From CAYLZO01 sp964387775 (GTDB taxonomy: Bacteria; Chloroflexota; Anaerolineae; JAAYZQ01), in the NCBI GenBank assembly GCA_964387775.1, contig CAYLZO010000070.1, positions 1 through 21,176 of the forward strand: a DNA stretch of 21,176 nt, in the 5' to 3' direction. Positions 1-8,180 of the stretch are shown one piece after another. Below the pieces are notes generated by a model. That model ran no database searches. It saw only the letters and a list, made by a program, of their open reading frames with translations, and was not told where the DNA came from. Positions within the stretch are counted from its first letter, which is position 1. The number at the start of each line of letters is the position of its first letter. The position numbers and the translations under genes are program-made.

Positions 1-1812
1 CACCGCGAGATGGAGACCCGCTTTGCCTGGAGCGAGCAGATCGCCGAGGAGGTGACCCGGGCCAGCCTGGAGACTATCGCCGCCCAGGTCAACACCCAGG
101 CTCCCGACTCGATCCTCGTCTTTAACCCCTCCGCCTTCCCGCGCACCGACCGGGTCCGCGCCCGCATCCGGCCGGCGCCGAGGGACGCGTGGCGCCTGGT
201 GGACGACGAGGGCCGGCCGGTACCGCACCACGTGGTCGAGCACGCGGTGCGCGAGCACTCGGAGGTGCCCATGGATCGCAAGGCCCTGGCCGCCTGGCTC
301 GACCAGGTCGAGGCCGACGGCGGCCGCTTTTTCATCGACCTCCTGCTCCAAGACGTTCAGATCGAGGTCGAGGATAACCTCGCCCGCCTGGACGTGCTGG
401 CCTGTTACCACCGCGACGCCAAGGACCCGGGCGATAGCCTTCCCGTTATCCTGGACCGCGTCCGCGCTCTGCTGGACGATGACAAGTTCCAAAAGTTCCA
501 AGTGCGCGCCATCAAAGACCTGGGCCTCGAAATCGAATTCCTGGCCCAGGACGTCCCCGGCCTCGGCTACCGGCAGTTCGCCCTCACCGACGCCCGATCC
601 CCAACCTCCCAATCCCCGATCTACCAATCTACTCGCCCGGAGGGCGCCCCACCTTCCATCGAAAACGAGTTCTTCCGCGTCGAGGCCGACCCGAAAGACG
701 GCACGCTGACCATCACCGACAAGGCCACCGGCCTGACCCTGTCCGGTGCCAACCGTTTCGTGGATGGCGGCGACCGGGGTGACGAGTATACCTTTTGCCC
801 GCCGGAGCACGACCTGCTCGTCGACGGGCCGGTGGGACCGCCGACCCTCCGCCGCCTGGACGATGGGGTGGGCTCGACGCTCGAGATCGTCTTGCTCTAC
901 CGCCTGCCCGGCGGCCTATTGGAGGGCGACCGGTCGAGGCGCAGCCCCCGGCGCGTGGACGTGCCCATCACCAGCCGCGTGCGTCTCACGCCCGGCGTGC
1001 GCTGTGTCGAATTCGAAACCACGGTGGAGAATCAGGCCGAGGATCACCGGCTGCGCGTCCACTTTCCCACGCCCATCAACACCGAGAGCTCGTGGGCCGA
1101 GGGCCACTTTGACGTCGTCCAGCGGCCCATCGCCCTGCCGGAGGACACGGGCGGCTGGGCCGAACAGCCCGTCGGCTTTCACCCCCAGCGCAGCTTTGTG
1201 GACGTCAGCGACGGGGAGCAGGGCGTGCTGCTCGCCAACCGGGGCCTGCCCGAGTTCGAGGTGCTGCCCGGCGACGACCCGTCAGCGGGCGTGACGCTGG
1301 CCCTGACGCTGCTGCGCTGCGTGGGCTGGCTGTCGCGCGGCGACCTGCACAACCGCCCGGGCCACGCCGGGCCGGGCCTGCCCACCCCCGAAGCCCAATG
1401 CCGCGGCCGGTACACGTTCCACTATGCCCTGGTGCCCCACGCCGGCAACTATCTCAGCGCCCAGCGCGAGGCCCACGCCTTCGAGGCGCCGCTGCGGGCC
1501 GTCTGCTCGGGCGCCCACAGCGGCTCGTTGCCGCCCAGGGCCAGCTTTCTCCAGGTCTCGCCGGCGGCCGTGGTGGTGAGCGCCGTCAAGCCGCCAGAGA
1601 CCGGGGCCGGTCTCGTCGTGCGGCTCTACAACAGTGCCCCGGTGCCCGTGGAGGCCAGCCTCAGCTTGTGGCGGCCCGCGGCCCGGGTGTCCTTCGTCTC
1701 CCTCGACGAGGACAAAGTCCTCCGCCCCCTGGGGAACGACACAGATCGCGTCAGCCTGCGGCTGCGGGCCAAAGAGATCGCCACGCTCCGCATAGACGCC
1801 AAGGTGACATAA
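1..1812 (+). CDS. Glycoside hydrolase family 38 alpha-mannosidase, C-terminal part (5' truncated by window)
   Basis: The reading frame is open from base 1 to a TAA at 1810-1812, so the 603 visible residues are the C-terminal part of a longer protein; the ATG at base 10 is unlikely to be the true start. The visible part carries the beta-sandwich region typical of GH38 alpha-mannosidases: a segment beginning ENEFFRVEADPKDGTLTITD, then TPINTESSWAEGHFDVVQRP, then a VLLANRGLPEFEV stretch and a TLLRCVGWLSRGDL segment. The family hydrolyses alpha-mannosides, often glycerated or oligosaccharide substrates, using an Asp nucleophile and zinc in an N-terminal domain that lies outside this window. The next gene starts 29 bp downstream on the same strand, so cotranscription is possible, although no functional link is obvious. 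Family assignment is firm; substrate is not known. Confidence 0.88.
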   Translation, partial: HREMETRFAWSEQIAEEVTRASLETIAAQVNTQAPDSILVFNPSAFPRTDRVRARIRPAPRDAWRLVDDEGRPVPHHVVEHAVREHSEVPMDRKALAAWLDQVEADGGRFFIDLLLQDVQIEVEDNLARLDVLACYHRDAKDPGDSLPVILDRVRALLDDDKFQKFQVRAIKDLGLEIEFLAQDVPGLGYRQFALTDARSPTSQSPIYQSTRPEGAPPSIENEFFRVEADPKDGTLTITDKATGLTLSGANRFVDGGDRGDEYTFCPPEHDLLVDGPVGPPTLRRLDDGVGSTLEIVLLYRLPGGLLEGDRSRRSPRRVDVPITSRVRLTPGVRCVEFETTVENQAEDHRLRVHFPTPINTESSWAEGHFDVVQRPIALPEDTGGWAEQPVGFHPQRSFVDVSDGEQGVLLANRGLPEFEVLPGDDPSAGVTLALTLLRCVGWLSRGDLHNRPGHAGPGLPTPEAQCRGRYTFHYALVPHAGNYLSAQREAHAFEAPLRAVCSGAHSGSLPPRASFLQVSPAAVVVSAVKPPETGAGLVVRLYNSAPVPVEASLSLWRPAARVSFVSLDEDKVLRPLGNDTDRVSLRLRAKEIATLRIDAKVT

Positions 1813-1841
1813 CGAATGAGAAGGAGTTTCTTGGAGAAGCG

Positions 1842-2865
1842 ATGACTGATCCGTTTGAGCGCTATTCAAGACAGATGATCCTGCCCGGTTGGGGCCGGGC
1901 GGGCCAGGAGCGCCTGGCAGAAAAGATGGCCGCGGTCGTCGGCTGCGGGGCGCTGGGCAGCCACGTCGCCGCTCACCTGGCCCGGGCCGGCGTGGGCCGG
2001 CTGGTTTTGGCCGACCGCGATTTCGTCGAGTGGCACAACCTGCCCCGCCAGGCCCTCTACGCNNNNNNNNNNGGCCGGCGTGCCCAAGGCCGTGGCTGCG
2101 GCCCGGCGCCTGCGCCAGGTCAACTCCCTGGTCGAGATCGAGGCCCACGTGATGGACGTCAACGCCGATACGGTTGAGGGGCTCGTTGCCGGAGCGGACC
2201 TGGTGCTGGACGGGGCCGACAACTTTGAGGTGCGCTATCTGCTCAACGAGGCGTGTGTCAAGCACGGCATCCCCTGGGTCTATGGCGGGGTATTGGGCAC
2301 CTACGGCCTCTCGGCCGCCATCTTGCCCGGCGAGACGCCCTGCCTGCGCTGCCTGCTGGGGCCGATGCCGCCGCCCGGCTCGGTGCCCACCTGCGAGACG
2401 GTCGGCGTCCTGGGTGCCGCCGTGGCCGTCATTGCCGCGCTGGAGGTGACTGAGGGATTCAAGATCCTGCTCGAACAGCCCGATGATCTGCTCGGCGGGC
2501 TGGTCATGGTCGACGTGTGGAGCGGAGATTTTGAACGCGCCGAGACCCGGAAGGGGGATGCCCCGTGCCCGGTCTGCGACCAGGGCGAATACGATCTGTT
2601 GAGCGCCGAGCGGGGCTCGATGGCGGCGGTGCTGTGCGGACGGAGCGCCGTGCAGGTCCGCCCCCGGCCGGCCGAGCCCGTGGATCTCCAGCGTCTGGCC
2701 CGGCGCCTGGCGGACGTAGGCGAGGTGGACGTCAACGAGTACCTGCTGCGCCTGGACGTCGAGGGCCATCAGCTCACGGTTTTCCCCGACGGGCGAGCCA
2801 TCGTCAAGGGGACCGACGTGCCGTCCCAGGCGCGGACGCTCTATGCCCGCTACGTCGGTTCGTAG
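1842..2865 (+). CDS. ThiF/MoeB/HesA-family adenylyltransferase (E1-like), interrupted by an assembly gap
   Basis: This enzyme family adenylates the C-terminal glycine of a ubiquitin-like sulfur carrier such as ThiS or MoaD. The N-terminal part has the E1 signatures RYSRQMILPGWG, the nucleotide-binding GCGALGS (residues 34-40) and the NLPRQALY segment. After the gap come PKAVAAARRL, DGADNFEVRYLLN, the CLRC and CPVC zinc pairs and the catalytic-cysteine region TCETVGVLGAA, followed by a C-terminal extension with LCGRSAVQVRP and ARTLYARYVGS like that of Bacillus-type ThiF. Bases 2063-2072 are N, and the frame differs by one across them; the two halves join in frame only if the true gap length is a multiple of three. 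The start is the ATG at 1842 with GGAG just upstream. The last 16 bases overlap the convergent rsmD. Partner and pathway (thiamin or molybdopterin) are not settled by context; moeA and mobB lie 15 kb away. Confidence 0.88.
2063..2072. other. Assembly gap (10 N)
   Basis: Ten consecutive N bases fall between the NLPRQALY and PKAVAAARRL motifs of the ThiF-family gene. Known relatives normally have a short TEEDVG-like linker here. The placeholder length puts the two halves out of frame, so 10 is a nominal rather than a measured size. Confidence 0.98.
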
Positions 2866-3395
2866 ATGTCGATCTGGGTGCTGCCGTACCGGCGCTGGTC
2901 GGCGAGGCGCAGCGTCTCCAGGTCGAGGGGCTCGAACTCCTTGGGAAAGATCTGGACGATGGCCAGCCCGCCGGTGGAGAGCCAGCCCGGGCTGGCGTCG
3001 AGGGCCAACAGCGACTTGCGCCACAACCCCCGGTACTGGGGTGGGGCGACGTAGACGACGTCAAAGGGCTCCGGCTCGCCGGAGAGAAAACGAAAGACGT
3101 CGGCCTTGACGATCTGGGCGCCGTCCTGGAGGCCCGTGGTCTCCAGGTTGTCGCGGATGGTGGCGATGGCCCGGCCCTTTCTTTCGACGAACGTGGCCTG
3201 GGCCGCACCCCGGCTCAGGGCTTCGATGCCGACGCTGCCGGTGCCCGCAAAGAGGTCCAGCACGCGGGCGCCGGCGACGCGGGGGCCGAGGATGTTAAAG
3301 ACGGCTTCCTTGACCCGGTCGGAGATGGGACGGGTGCCCTGGCCCGGCACGGCTTGCAAGGGCCTGCCTTTGGCAATTCCGGCGATTACGCGCAT
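2850..3395 (-). CDS. rsmD: 16S rRNA (guanine966-N2)-methyltransferase RsmD
   Basis: The 181-aa protein is full length for RsmD, which methylates G966 of 16S rRNA during 30S assembly using S-adenosylmethionine. It begins MRVIAGIAKGRPL, the usual RsmD start, and carries RPISDRVKEAVFNIL and the SAM-binding VLDLFAGTGSVGIEALSRGA (about residues 45-64). I chose the ATG at 3395 because GAGAGG lies at the right distance upstream; an upstream ATG at 3431 would add only a non-conserved tail. The catalytic motif IV, normally (D/N)PP(Y/F), reads VAPPQY here (residues 116-121), with Ala in the first position. The preceding gene's stop codon lies inside this gene's ribosome binding site, 4 bp upstream, so the two are probably translationally coupled. 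The 3' end overlaps the convergent ThiF-family gene by 16 bp. Confidence 0.92.
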   Translation of the reverse strand: MRVIAGIAKGRPLQAVPGQGTRPISDRVKEAVFNILGPRVAGARVLDLFAGTGSVGIEALSRGAAQATFVERKGRAIATIRDNLETTGLQDGAQIVKADVFRFLSGEPEPFDVVYVAPPQYRGLWRKSLLALDASPGWLSTGGLAIVQIFPKEFEPLDLETLRLADQRRYGSTQIDIYEPT

Positions 3396-3399
3396 CCAA

Positions 3400-3966
3400 C
3401 TACCTCTCTTTCTGTCCTGTGCGGCCGGCATCGTTCGTCGCAGCCGTGATCTCTAGCTTTCCTCGTCGCAGCAGTCGCTTGAGGGCCTGCCGGCGATGGA
3501 GCCTGCCCTTACCCACCACCCAGCCCAGCAGTGCCAGGCCGACGAGCTCGACGGCGACGATAGCCGGCCGGGTGACGATCTCGGCGTAGGCGTCGAGCAT
3601 GGCCGCCGGCGTGCCCATGAACTTCCAGGAATCGAGCCGTCCCGAGAAGGGAAAGAGCAAGGTCCGGGGATACTTCCACATCTGGTCGGCCAGCAGGTGG
3701 CCGTTGATGGCCAGGGCGTAGGGCAGCCAGCCGGGCTTGAGCCGGGCGACGGCGGCCGTCAGGAGCGCGTGGCCCAACAGGGTGTGGGCCAGCCCCTGGC
3801 TCGTCCCCGAGTTGGACAGCAGGGTGAGGGACAGGGGCTTGTCCACCAGGTCGGGCAGCAGGGCGGCGGCGGCCGCGGCCCGGTAATCCACGTTTGTTGC
3901 TTTGTCTCGCGATTGCAGCCAGGTCAGGGCGGCCCAGGTATAGGCCACGTGGCCAACGGGAAGCAT
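3400..3966 (-). CDS. DUF457/YdjM-like membrane-bound metal-dependent hydrolase family protein
   Basis: A 188-aa protein beginning MLPVGHVAYTWAAL. It has a PDLVDKP motif near residue 38 and HTLLGHALLTAAV near residue 61, matching the His/Asp pattern of the DUF457 (YdjM) family of small integral membrane proteins annotated as putative metal-dependent hydrolases. At least three hydrophobic segments are visible: the AAAAAALLPDL region, the ALLTAAVARL region, and a clear transmembrane helix around VELVGLALLGWVVG near residue 140. The C-terminus is basic and soluble (KRLLRRGKLEITAATNDAG). The start has AAGGAG about 10 bases upstream. It is the first gene of a two-gene unit with rsmD. The biochemical activity of this family is poorly known. 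Confidence 0.72.
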   Translation of the reverse strand: MLPVGHVAYTWAALTWLQSRDKATNVDYRAAAAAALLPDLVDKPLSLTLLSNSGTSQGLAHTLLGHALLTAAVARLKPGWLPYALAINGHLLADQMWKYPRTLLFPFSGRLDSWKFMGTPAAMLDAYAEIVTRPAIVAVELVGLALLGWVVGKGRLHRRQALKRLLRRGKLEITAATNDAGRTGQKER

Positions 3967-4009
3967 CTTCTACAGACTCCTTGATTTGTCCACTATCGTG
4001 ATAACTGCT

Positions 4010-4132
4010 CAGACCTGACGCCGGGACGGCAGCGGTACTTTGCGGGTCCCCGAAACAGGTTTGTCGAGGTACCAGTTTGTCATAACAAAAACTCTGGGCC
4101 GAGACCGGGTTTCCAAGGACCTGTCAGGTCTG
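4010..4132. repeat. Spaced inverted repeat CAGACCTGAC / GTCAGGTCTG
   Basis: Ten-base arms at 4010-4019 and 4123-4132 are perfect inverted complements about 100 bases apart. The right arm is embedded in the near-palindrome GACCTG-T-CAGGTC (4118-4130) and is followed by a second GTCTGAG. The segment between the arms holds two related AGGTTTGTC / CAGTTTGTC words. The layout could be a small dispersed non-coding repeat or an operator pair; the sequence alone does not decide. Confidence 0.5.
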
Positions 4133-4204
4133 GTCTGAGTGTTTGCCTGTTGTTCAAAGTATAGGTCTTTTCCAGAGCGTCGTCAAATGGCAAAAATGGG
4201 CTGG

Positions 4205-4233
4205 TTGCAAAAAACGGCGTTTTGCGCTATACT
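4205..4233 (+). promoter_or_regulatory. Sigma70-type promoter for rel
   Basis: A -35 element TTGCAA (4205-4210) and a -10 element TATACT (4228-4233) are separated by 17 bases, ahead of the rel start at 4274. The downstream leader is about 35 bases. Confidence 0.65.
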
Positions 4234-4273
4234 TTTACGACAACTTGCAGAGGAGTGACGGCAACGGCAGGCT

Positions 4274-6436
4274 ATGGTAGACGACGGGATATTGGATTGG
4301 GCAACTGAATATTACAGCGGTGCCGAGTTGGATCTGATCCACGAGGCATACAACCAGGCCGTGCTGGCGCACGATGGTCAGATGCGGGTTTCCGGTGAAC
4401 CCTACGTCATCCATTGCGTCGAGGTCGCCCGTTTGTTGGCCGGGCTGGGTCTGGATCACCGGGCCGTGGCGGCGGGCTTGCTGCACGACGTCGTCGAAGA
4501 CACCGACTGGACCGTCGACGACGTCGAGGGGCGGTTCGACGCCGAGGTGGCCCAGCTCGTCGATGGCGTGACCAAGCTGGCCTACATCGACACGATGAGC
4601 AAGATGGGCAAGCGGGACATCGAGGAGCAGGAGGCGGAGAGTCTGCGCAAGATGTTCCTGGCCATGGTCGACGACGTGCGCGTGGTCTTGATCAAGCTGG
4701 CCGACCGCCTGCACAACATGCGGACCCTCAGCTCTCTGTCGCAGGAGCGGCGGGAGCGGATTGCCCGCGAGACACTGGAGATCTTTGCCCCGCTGGCCAA
4801 CCGCCTGGGCATCTGGCAGATCAAGTGGGAGCTGGAAGACCTGGGCTTGCGTTACTACGATCCCGAGTCTTACCACGAGATCGCCGGTTTGATTGCCGAA
4901 CGGCGGGAGGCGCGGGAGCGCTACGTCAAAAAGGTCGTCGCCGAGTTGCAGGCCCGCCTGCGCCTCGAAGGCATCGCCGCCCAGGTGGTGGGGCGGCCGA
5001 AACACATCTATAGCATCTATCGCAAGATGCGCCGCAAAGACATCGAGTTCGACCAGATTTTTGACGTGCGCGGCATCCGCGTGATCGTGGATAGCGTCCA
5101 GGACTGCTACGCGGCGCTGGGTGTGGTGCACGCCCTGTGGAGCCCCATCCCCGGCGAGTTCGATGATTTCATTGCCACGCCGAAGGACAACATGTACCAG
5201 TCGCTCCACACGGCCGTAGTGGGACCGGAAGGGAGAACGGTGGAGGTGCAGATCCGCACCCACGAGATGCACCGCCGCGCCGAGTATGGCATCGCGGCCC
5301 ACTGGCGATACAAAGAGCGGTTGCGGCGCGACCTGGCCTACGAGAACAAGGTGGCCTGGCTGCGCTCGTTGATGGATTGGCGCTCGGACGTCCAAGATGC
5401 CAAGGAATTCGTGGACACCCTCAAGAGTGACGTGCTCGAAGATCGGGTCTACGTCTTTACGCCCAAGGGCGAGGTCCGAGATCTGCCCGCCGGCTCGACA
5501 CCCGTCGATTTTGCCTACTACATCCACACCGAGGTGGGGCACCGGTGCCGAGGCGCTCGCGTGAATGGGCGCCTCGTTTCTTTGACCTACACCCTGAAAA
5601 ACGGCGACCAGGTCGAAATCCTCACCTCCAAGCGGGGTGGGCCCAGCCGGGACTGGCTGCGGCCTGACCTGGGCTACACCCGCTCGGCGCGGAGCCGGCA
5701 AAAGATCCGGCGCTGGTTCCGCCAGCAGGATCGAGAAGAGAACATCAGCTTCGGCCGCGAGCAGCTGCGGCGCGAGCTGAAGCGGCTCAACCTCACCGAC
5801 GACGTAACCTACCGCGAGGTGGCCGAATTGTTCGACTACGAGGAGGTCGATGACTTTTTCGCCGCCATCGGCTTTGGCGACCTGAGCACGCAGCGGATCG
5901 CGGCCCGCATTTTGCAGGTCCTGCGGCACGAGGAGGTGTTCACCGAAGAGGAGGAGGCCCCCGTCGCCGTGACGCCGGAGGGCATCCGCGTCAAAGGCAT
6001 CGGCGAGGTCTACACCCAGTTGGCCCAGTGCTGCAAGCCGAGCCCCAACGACAACGAGCCCATCATCGGCTACGTGACCCGGGGGCGGGGGGTCACCATC
6101 CACAAGTGGGATTGCCCGAATATCTTGATCCGGACGAGCAAAGGCGAAATGGAGCGCCTCATCGAAGTGGACTGGGGCACCAAGAACGAGCACATCTACC
6201 CGGTCGTAATCAAAGTGCGGGCCTGGGACCGCGATGGTTTGCTGCGCGACATTGCCACGGTCATTGCCGAGGAGGAGGTCAACATGCGGGAGGTGACGTC
6301 TACCCTGCCGCAAAAGACCAATCTGATCACGCTCACGGCTACCCTCGAGATCGCGGCGGTGACGCAGCTCATCAGCATCCTGGACAAGATCGAGCGCTTG
6401 AAGAACGTCGTCGAGGTGACGCGAGAGGCCAGCTAG
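4274..6436 (+). CDS. rel: Bifunctional (p)ppGpp synthetase/hydrolase, RelA/SpoT (Rel) family
   Basis: This 720-aa protein is full length for a long RSH enzyme, which makes (p)ppGpp from ATP and GDP/GTP under starvation and degrades it otherwise. Domains in order: HD hydrolase (about residues 45-150) with an intact HDVVEDT motif at 71-77 and KLADRLHNMR near 141; synthetase (about 235-345) with YSIYRKM, FDVRGIRV, TPKDNMYQSLH and EVQIRT; TGS (about 390-450) beginning RVYVFTPKGEV; a conserved Cys pair near 586; and a C-terminal ACT domain (about 643-718). The synthetase loop reads RRKD (253-256), matching the RXKD form of bifunctional Rel/SpoT rather than the EXDD form of monofunctional RelA. An in-frame TGA at 4256 excludes an upstream start. 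AGGAG at 4251-4255 is unusually far (18 bases) from the ATG, so translation initiation may be weak or the leader folded. Confidence 0.96.
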   Translation: MVDDGILDWATEYYSGAELDLIHEAYNQAVLAHDGQMRVSGEPYVIHCVEVARLLAGLGLDHRAVAAGLLHDVVEDTDWTVDDVEGRFDAEVAQLVDGVTKLAYIDTMSKMGKRDIEEQEAESLRKMFLAMVDDVRVVLIKLADRLHNMRTLSSLSQERRERIARETLEIFAPLANRLGIWQIKWELEDLGLRYYDPESYHEIAGLIAERREARERYVKKVVAELQARLRLEGIAAQVVGRPKHIYSIYRKMRRKDIEFDQIFDVRGIRVIVDSVQDCYAALGVVHALWSPIPGEFDDFIATPKDNMYQSLHTAVVGPEGRTVEVQIRTHEMHRRAEYGIAAHWRYKERLRRDLAYENKVAWLRSLMDWRSDVQDAKEFVDTLKSDVLEDRVYVFTPKGEVRDLPAGSTPVDFAYYIHTEVGHRCRGARVNGRLVSLTYTLKNGDQVEILTSKRGGPSRDWLRPDLGYTRSARSRQKIRRWFRQQDREENISFGREQLRRELKRLNLTDDVTYREVAELFDYEEVDDFFAAIGFGDLSTQRIAARILQVLRHEEVFTEEEEAPVAVTPEGIRVKGIGEVYTQLAQCCKPSPNDNEPIIGYVTRGRGVTIHKWDCPNILIRTSKGEMERLIEVDWGTKNEHIYPVVIKVRAWDRDGLLRDIATVIAEEEVNMREVTSTLPQKTNLITLTATLEIAAVTQLISILDKIERLKNVVEVTREAS

Positions 6437-6456
6437 GGTGCCGGGTCTCGAAGAAA

Positions 6457-6482
6457 AACGGCTGGAGCGCGCTCCAGCCGTT
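6457..6482. terminator. Hairpin terminator between convergent rel and the foldase gene
   Basis: A perfect 26-base palindrome (AACGGCTGGAGCG and its complement) can form an 11-bp or longer GC-rich stem. Read on the minus strand it is followed by a T-rich tract (TTTCTT), the form of an intrinsic terminator for the foldase gene. On the plus strand the tail is less T-rich (TTCTGTG), so it probably serves both genes but more strongly the minus one. Confidence 0.85.
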
Positions 6483-6503
6483 CTGTGCGTGTGACTTTGG
6501 CCA

Positions 6504-7706
6504 TCAGGGCACGAGGCTCTGGGCGAAGGGATCGGGTGGAATCTGATCCGGTTCCAGAAGTCGCTCGATCTCGACGTCGGGCGATTCCTTCTGCTCGGCC
6601 AGCCATTCCGTCAGGGCGTTGTTCTGTCGCTGGCTGATAACCTCCGGGGGCAGCGTGCCGTTCTCGTCCCGCTCCAACACCTGGACGACGTAGAACTGCC
6701 CGTTGCTCTCCACCTGCTCCAGCTTGCCCGGCTCCAGGGAAAAGACCAGGTTCTCCAGGTCCTCGCCGTAGCGCGGTGCCAACTGCCCGGTGATAACCCA
6801 GCCCAGGTCCCCGCCGTTCTCTACGCTCTGGGTGTCGGTCGAGACCTCGCGGGCTACGACGTCGAATTCCTCACCCAGCTCGATGCGCTGGCGGGCGGTC
6901 GTCGCGGCTTCCTCCGTGTCGGTCTCGATCAACTGGATGTGGACCACGAGGCCGGTCGTCACCACCTGGCCGGCCAGATATTCCTGGACTTCGTTGCGGT
7001 ACAGGTTGCGCTGGATGATCCCTTCGAACTCGTTTTCCGAGAGGCCCATGTTATCCAGAATATTCTGGTAGAGTTGGTCCAACTGCTCGTCGGGAATGGG
7101 GGTGGGCGTCGGCGCGTCCTCGGTGTCGGTGACGACCGTCGATGGGGCCGGTGAGAAGGCGCGTCGGAGTTCGTCGTCGATGGTTTGCTTCACCTCGGCT
7201 TCTGTGACCGTGATGCCCACTTCTTCGGCCTTTTGCCGGATCAACTGATGCTCGATCATTTCGTCCAGGGTCTCCTGGGGCGCCAGGCCGAGGCTGGTCT
7301 GAAGCTGCTGGACCTGCTGTTGGTAAAAGGTCACGAGAAACTCGTTGGCCTCGTCGGTTGTGTCGATTGTTTGCAGATTCGCCTGCAGCTCGTCGATGTT
7401 GGCGTGGAGGTTAAAGCGCCGGTAGCGGAGCAGCGTCTGGTAGTCGTCGGTGCGGATCTCGGCCCCGTTGACGGTGGCCACCGGCTCGGCGGGCTTGAGC
7501 ACGAATTCGCGGATCAAGCCCACCGCCAGGATCAGGATGATCACCGCGGCCAAGCCGGCAACCGCCAGCATGATGATGCGGTTCTGCCGGGCCTGCTTGC
7601 GGCCCATGGCAATCTGTTTCTTTGTTTTTCTTCCGGTCTGCGCCGGCTCGTTCCGTCGGCGAGACCGCCGCCCGGCCGATTGCCGTGTTCTCGATGATCT
7701 AGCCAT
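6504..7706 (-). CDS. Membrane-anchored parvulin-type peptidyl-prolyl isomerase (SurA/PrsA-like foldase)
   Basis: The 400-aa protein has a very basic N-terminus of about 43 residues, one transmembrane helix (about 44-65, IIMLAVAGLAAVIILILAVG), a SurA-N-like chaperone region (about 75-250, including ATVNGAEIRTDDYQ and LDEMIEHQLIRQKAEE) and a PpiC rotamase domain (about 252-345) with ENGGDLGWVITGQLAP and FSLEPGKLEQVESNGQFYVV. Proteins of this design are anchored in the cytoplasmic membrane and help exported proteins fold outside it. A Thr/Pro-rich spacer (DAPTPTPIPDE, about 197-207) interrupts the chaperone part. I keep the ATG at 7706 because GGAG lies about 9 bases upstream, whereas the internal Met34 has no ribosome binding site. 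It lies downstream of rpsR on the same strand, separated by 160 bp and a stem-loop. Confidence 0.88.
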   Translation of the reverse strand: MARSSRTRQSAGRRSRRRNEPAQTGRKTKKQIAMGRKQARQNRIIMLAVAGLAAVIILILAVGLIREFVLKPAEPVATVNGAEIRTDDYQTLLRYRRFNLHANIDELQANLQTIDTTDEANEFLVTFYQQQVQQLQTSLGLAPQETLDEMIEHQLIRQKAEEVGITVTEAEVKQTIDDELRRAFSPAPSTVVTDTEDAPTPTPIPDEQLDQLYQNILDNMGLSENEFEGIIQRNLYRNEVQEYLAGQVVTTGLVVHIQLIETDTEEAATTARQRIELGEEFDVVAREVSTDTQSVENGGDLGWVITGQLAPRYGEDLENLVFSLEPGKLEQVESNGQFYVVQVLERDENGTLPPEVISQRQNNALTEWLAEQKESPDVEIERLLEPDQIPPDPFAQSLVP

Positions 7707-7740
7707 CTACTTCACTCCGTGAGTAGTGATGAGGCGTTGA

Positions 7741-7771
7741 CTGATGGGGGGGCAAACCCTGCCCCCATCAG
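7741..7771. other. GC-rich stem-loop downstream of rpsR
   Basis: CTGATGGGGG (7741-7750) and CCCCCATCAG (7762-7771) form a perfect 10-bp stem with an 11-base loop in the gap between rpsR and the foldase gene. Neither side is followed by a T-rich run, so it is a possible but not typical terminator, or an mRNA processing or stability element. Confidence 0.55.
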
Positions 7772-7866
7772 TTCGCGCGTAACCACGACCCTCCATGGTG
7801 GGGGTGAATCAGCCGACGACAACCTCAAAGATTGTCACCGGCCCCTCAACCACCTGGGAACCTCGT

Positions 7867-8151
7867 CTAGTATCCGCGAATGTGCTCGGCGGTGAAGGGC
7901 AGCAGCGCCACGTGCCGGGCGCGCTTGACGGCGATGGACAGGCGTCTCTGGTGCTTGGCGCAGGTCCCCGTCTTGCGGCGGCTCTTGATCTTGCCCCGAT
8001 CGGTCAGAAATCGGCGCAGAGTGCCCACGTCTTTGTAGTCAATGGTCCTGGTCTTTTCCAGGCAAAACGCACAAACTTTGCGGCGACCGCCGAACCGCCG
8101 TCGGCGGTATCCGCCCCGGCGGCTCCTGCCGCGACTGCCTTGATTACTCAT
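7867..8151 (-). CDS. rpsR: 30S ribosomal protein S18
   Basis: The 94-aa protein is a typical S18: a basic Arg/Gly-rich N-terminus, the core IDYKDVGTLRRFLTDRGKI, and the C-terminal RRLSIAVKRARHVALLPF. S18 binds the 30S platform beside S6. It keeps Cys residues in CAFC (about 27-30) and a later TCAKHQ, consistent with a zinc-binding (C+) form of S18. It is the third gene of the rpsF-ssb-rpsR operon, 29 bp after ssb, with AAGGAG and AAGGGA ribosome binding candidates upstream. Confidence 0.97.
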   Translation of the reverse strand: MSNQGSRGRSRRGGYRRRRFGGRRKVCAFCLEKTRTIDYKDVGTLRRFLTDRGKIKSRRKTGTCAKHQRRLSIAVKRARHVALLPFTAEHIRGY

Positions 8152-8180
8152 CGTTTCCCTTATTCTCCTTCTTGACTAGA

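Larger units (their letters stand above)
3967..4273. other. Divergent intergenic region between the rsmD unit and rel
   Basis: This 307-bp gene-free stretch separates two divergent units. It is AT-richer than its surroundings and contains a widely spaced inverted repeat (4010-4132), a short near-palindrome (4118-4130) and a rel promoter (4205-4233). I see no RNA gene or open frame of note in it. Confidence 0.7.

Noticed and set aside
1282..3024. 580-codon minus-strand open frame across the GH38 and ThiF-family genes and the N gap
   Set aside because: It spans undefined bases and two clearly coding plus-strand genes; shadow frame.
4235..6313. 692-codon open frame antisense to rel
   Set aside because: It mirrors the rel codons in GC-rich DNA, has no recognisable domain and has His/Asp/Leu-heavy shadow composition; the plus-strand Rel is unmistakable.
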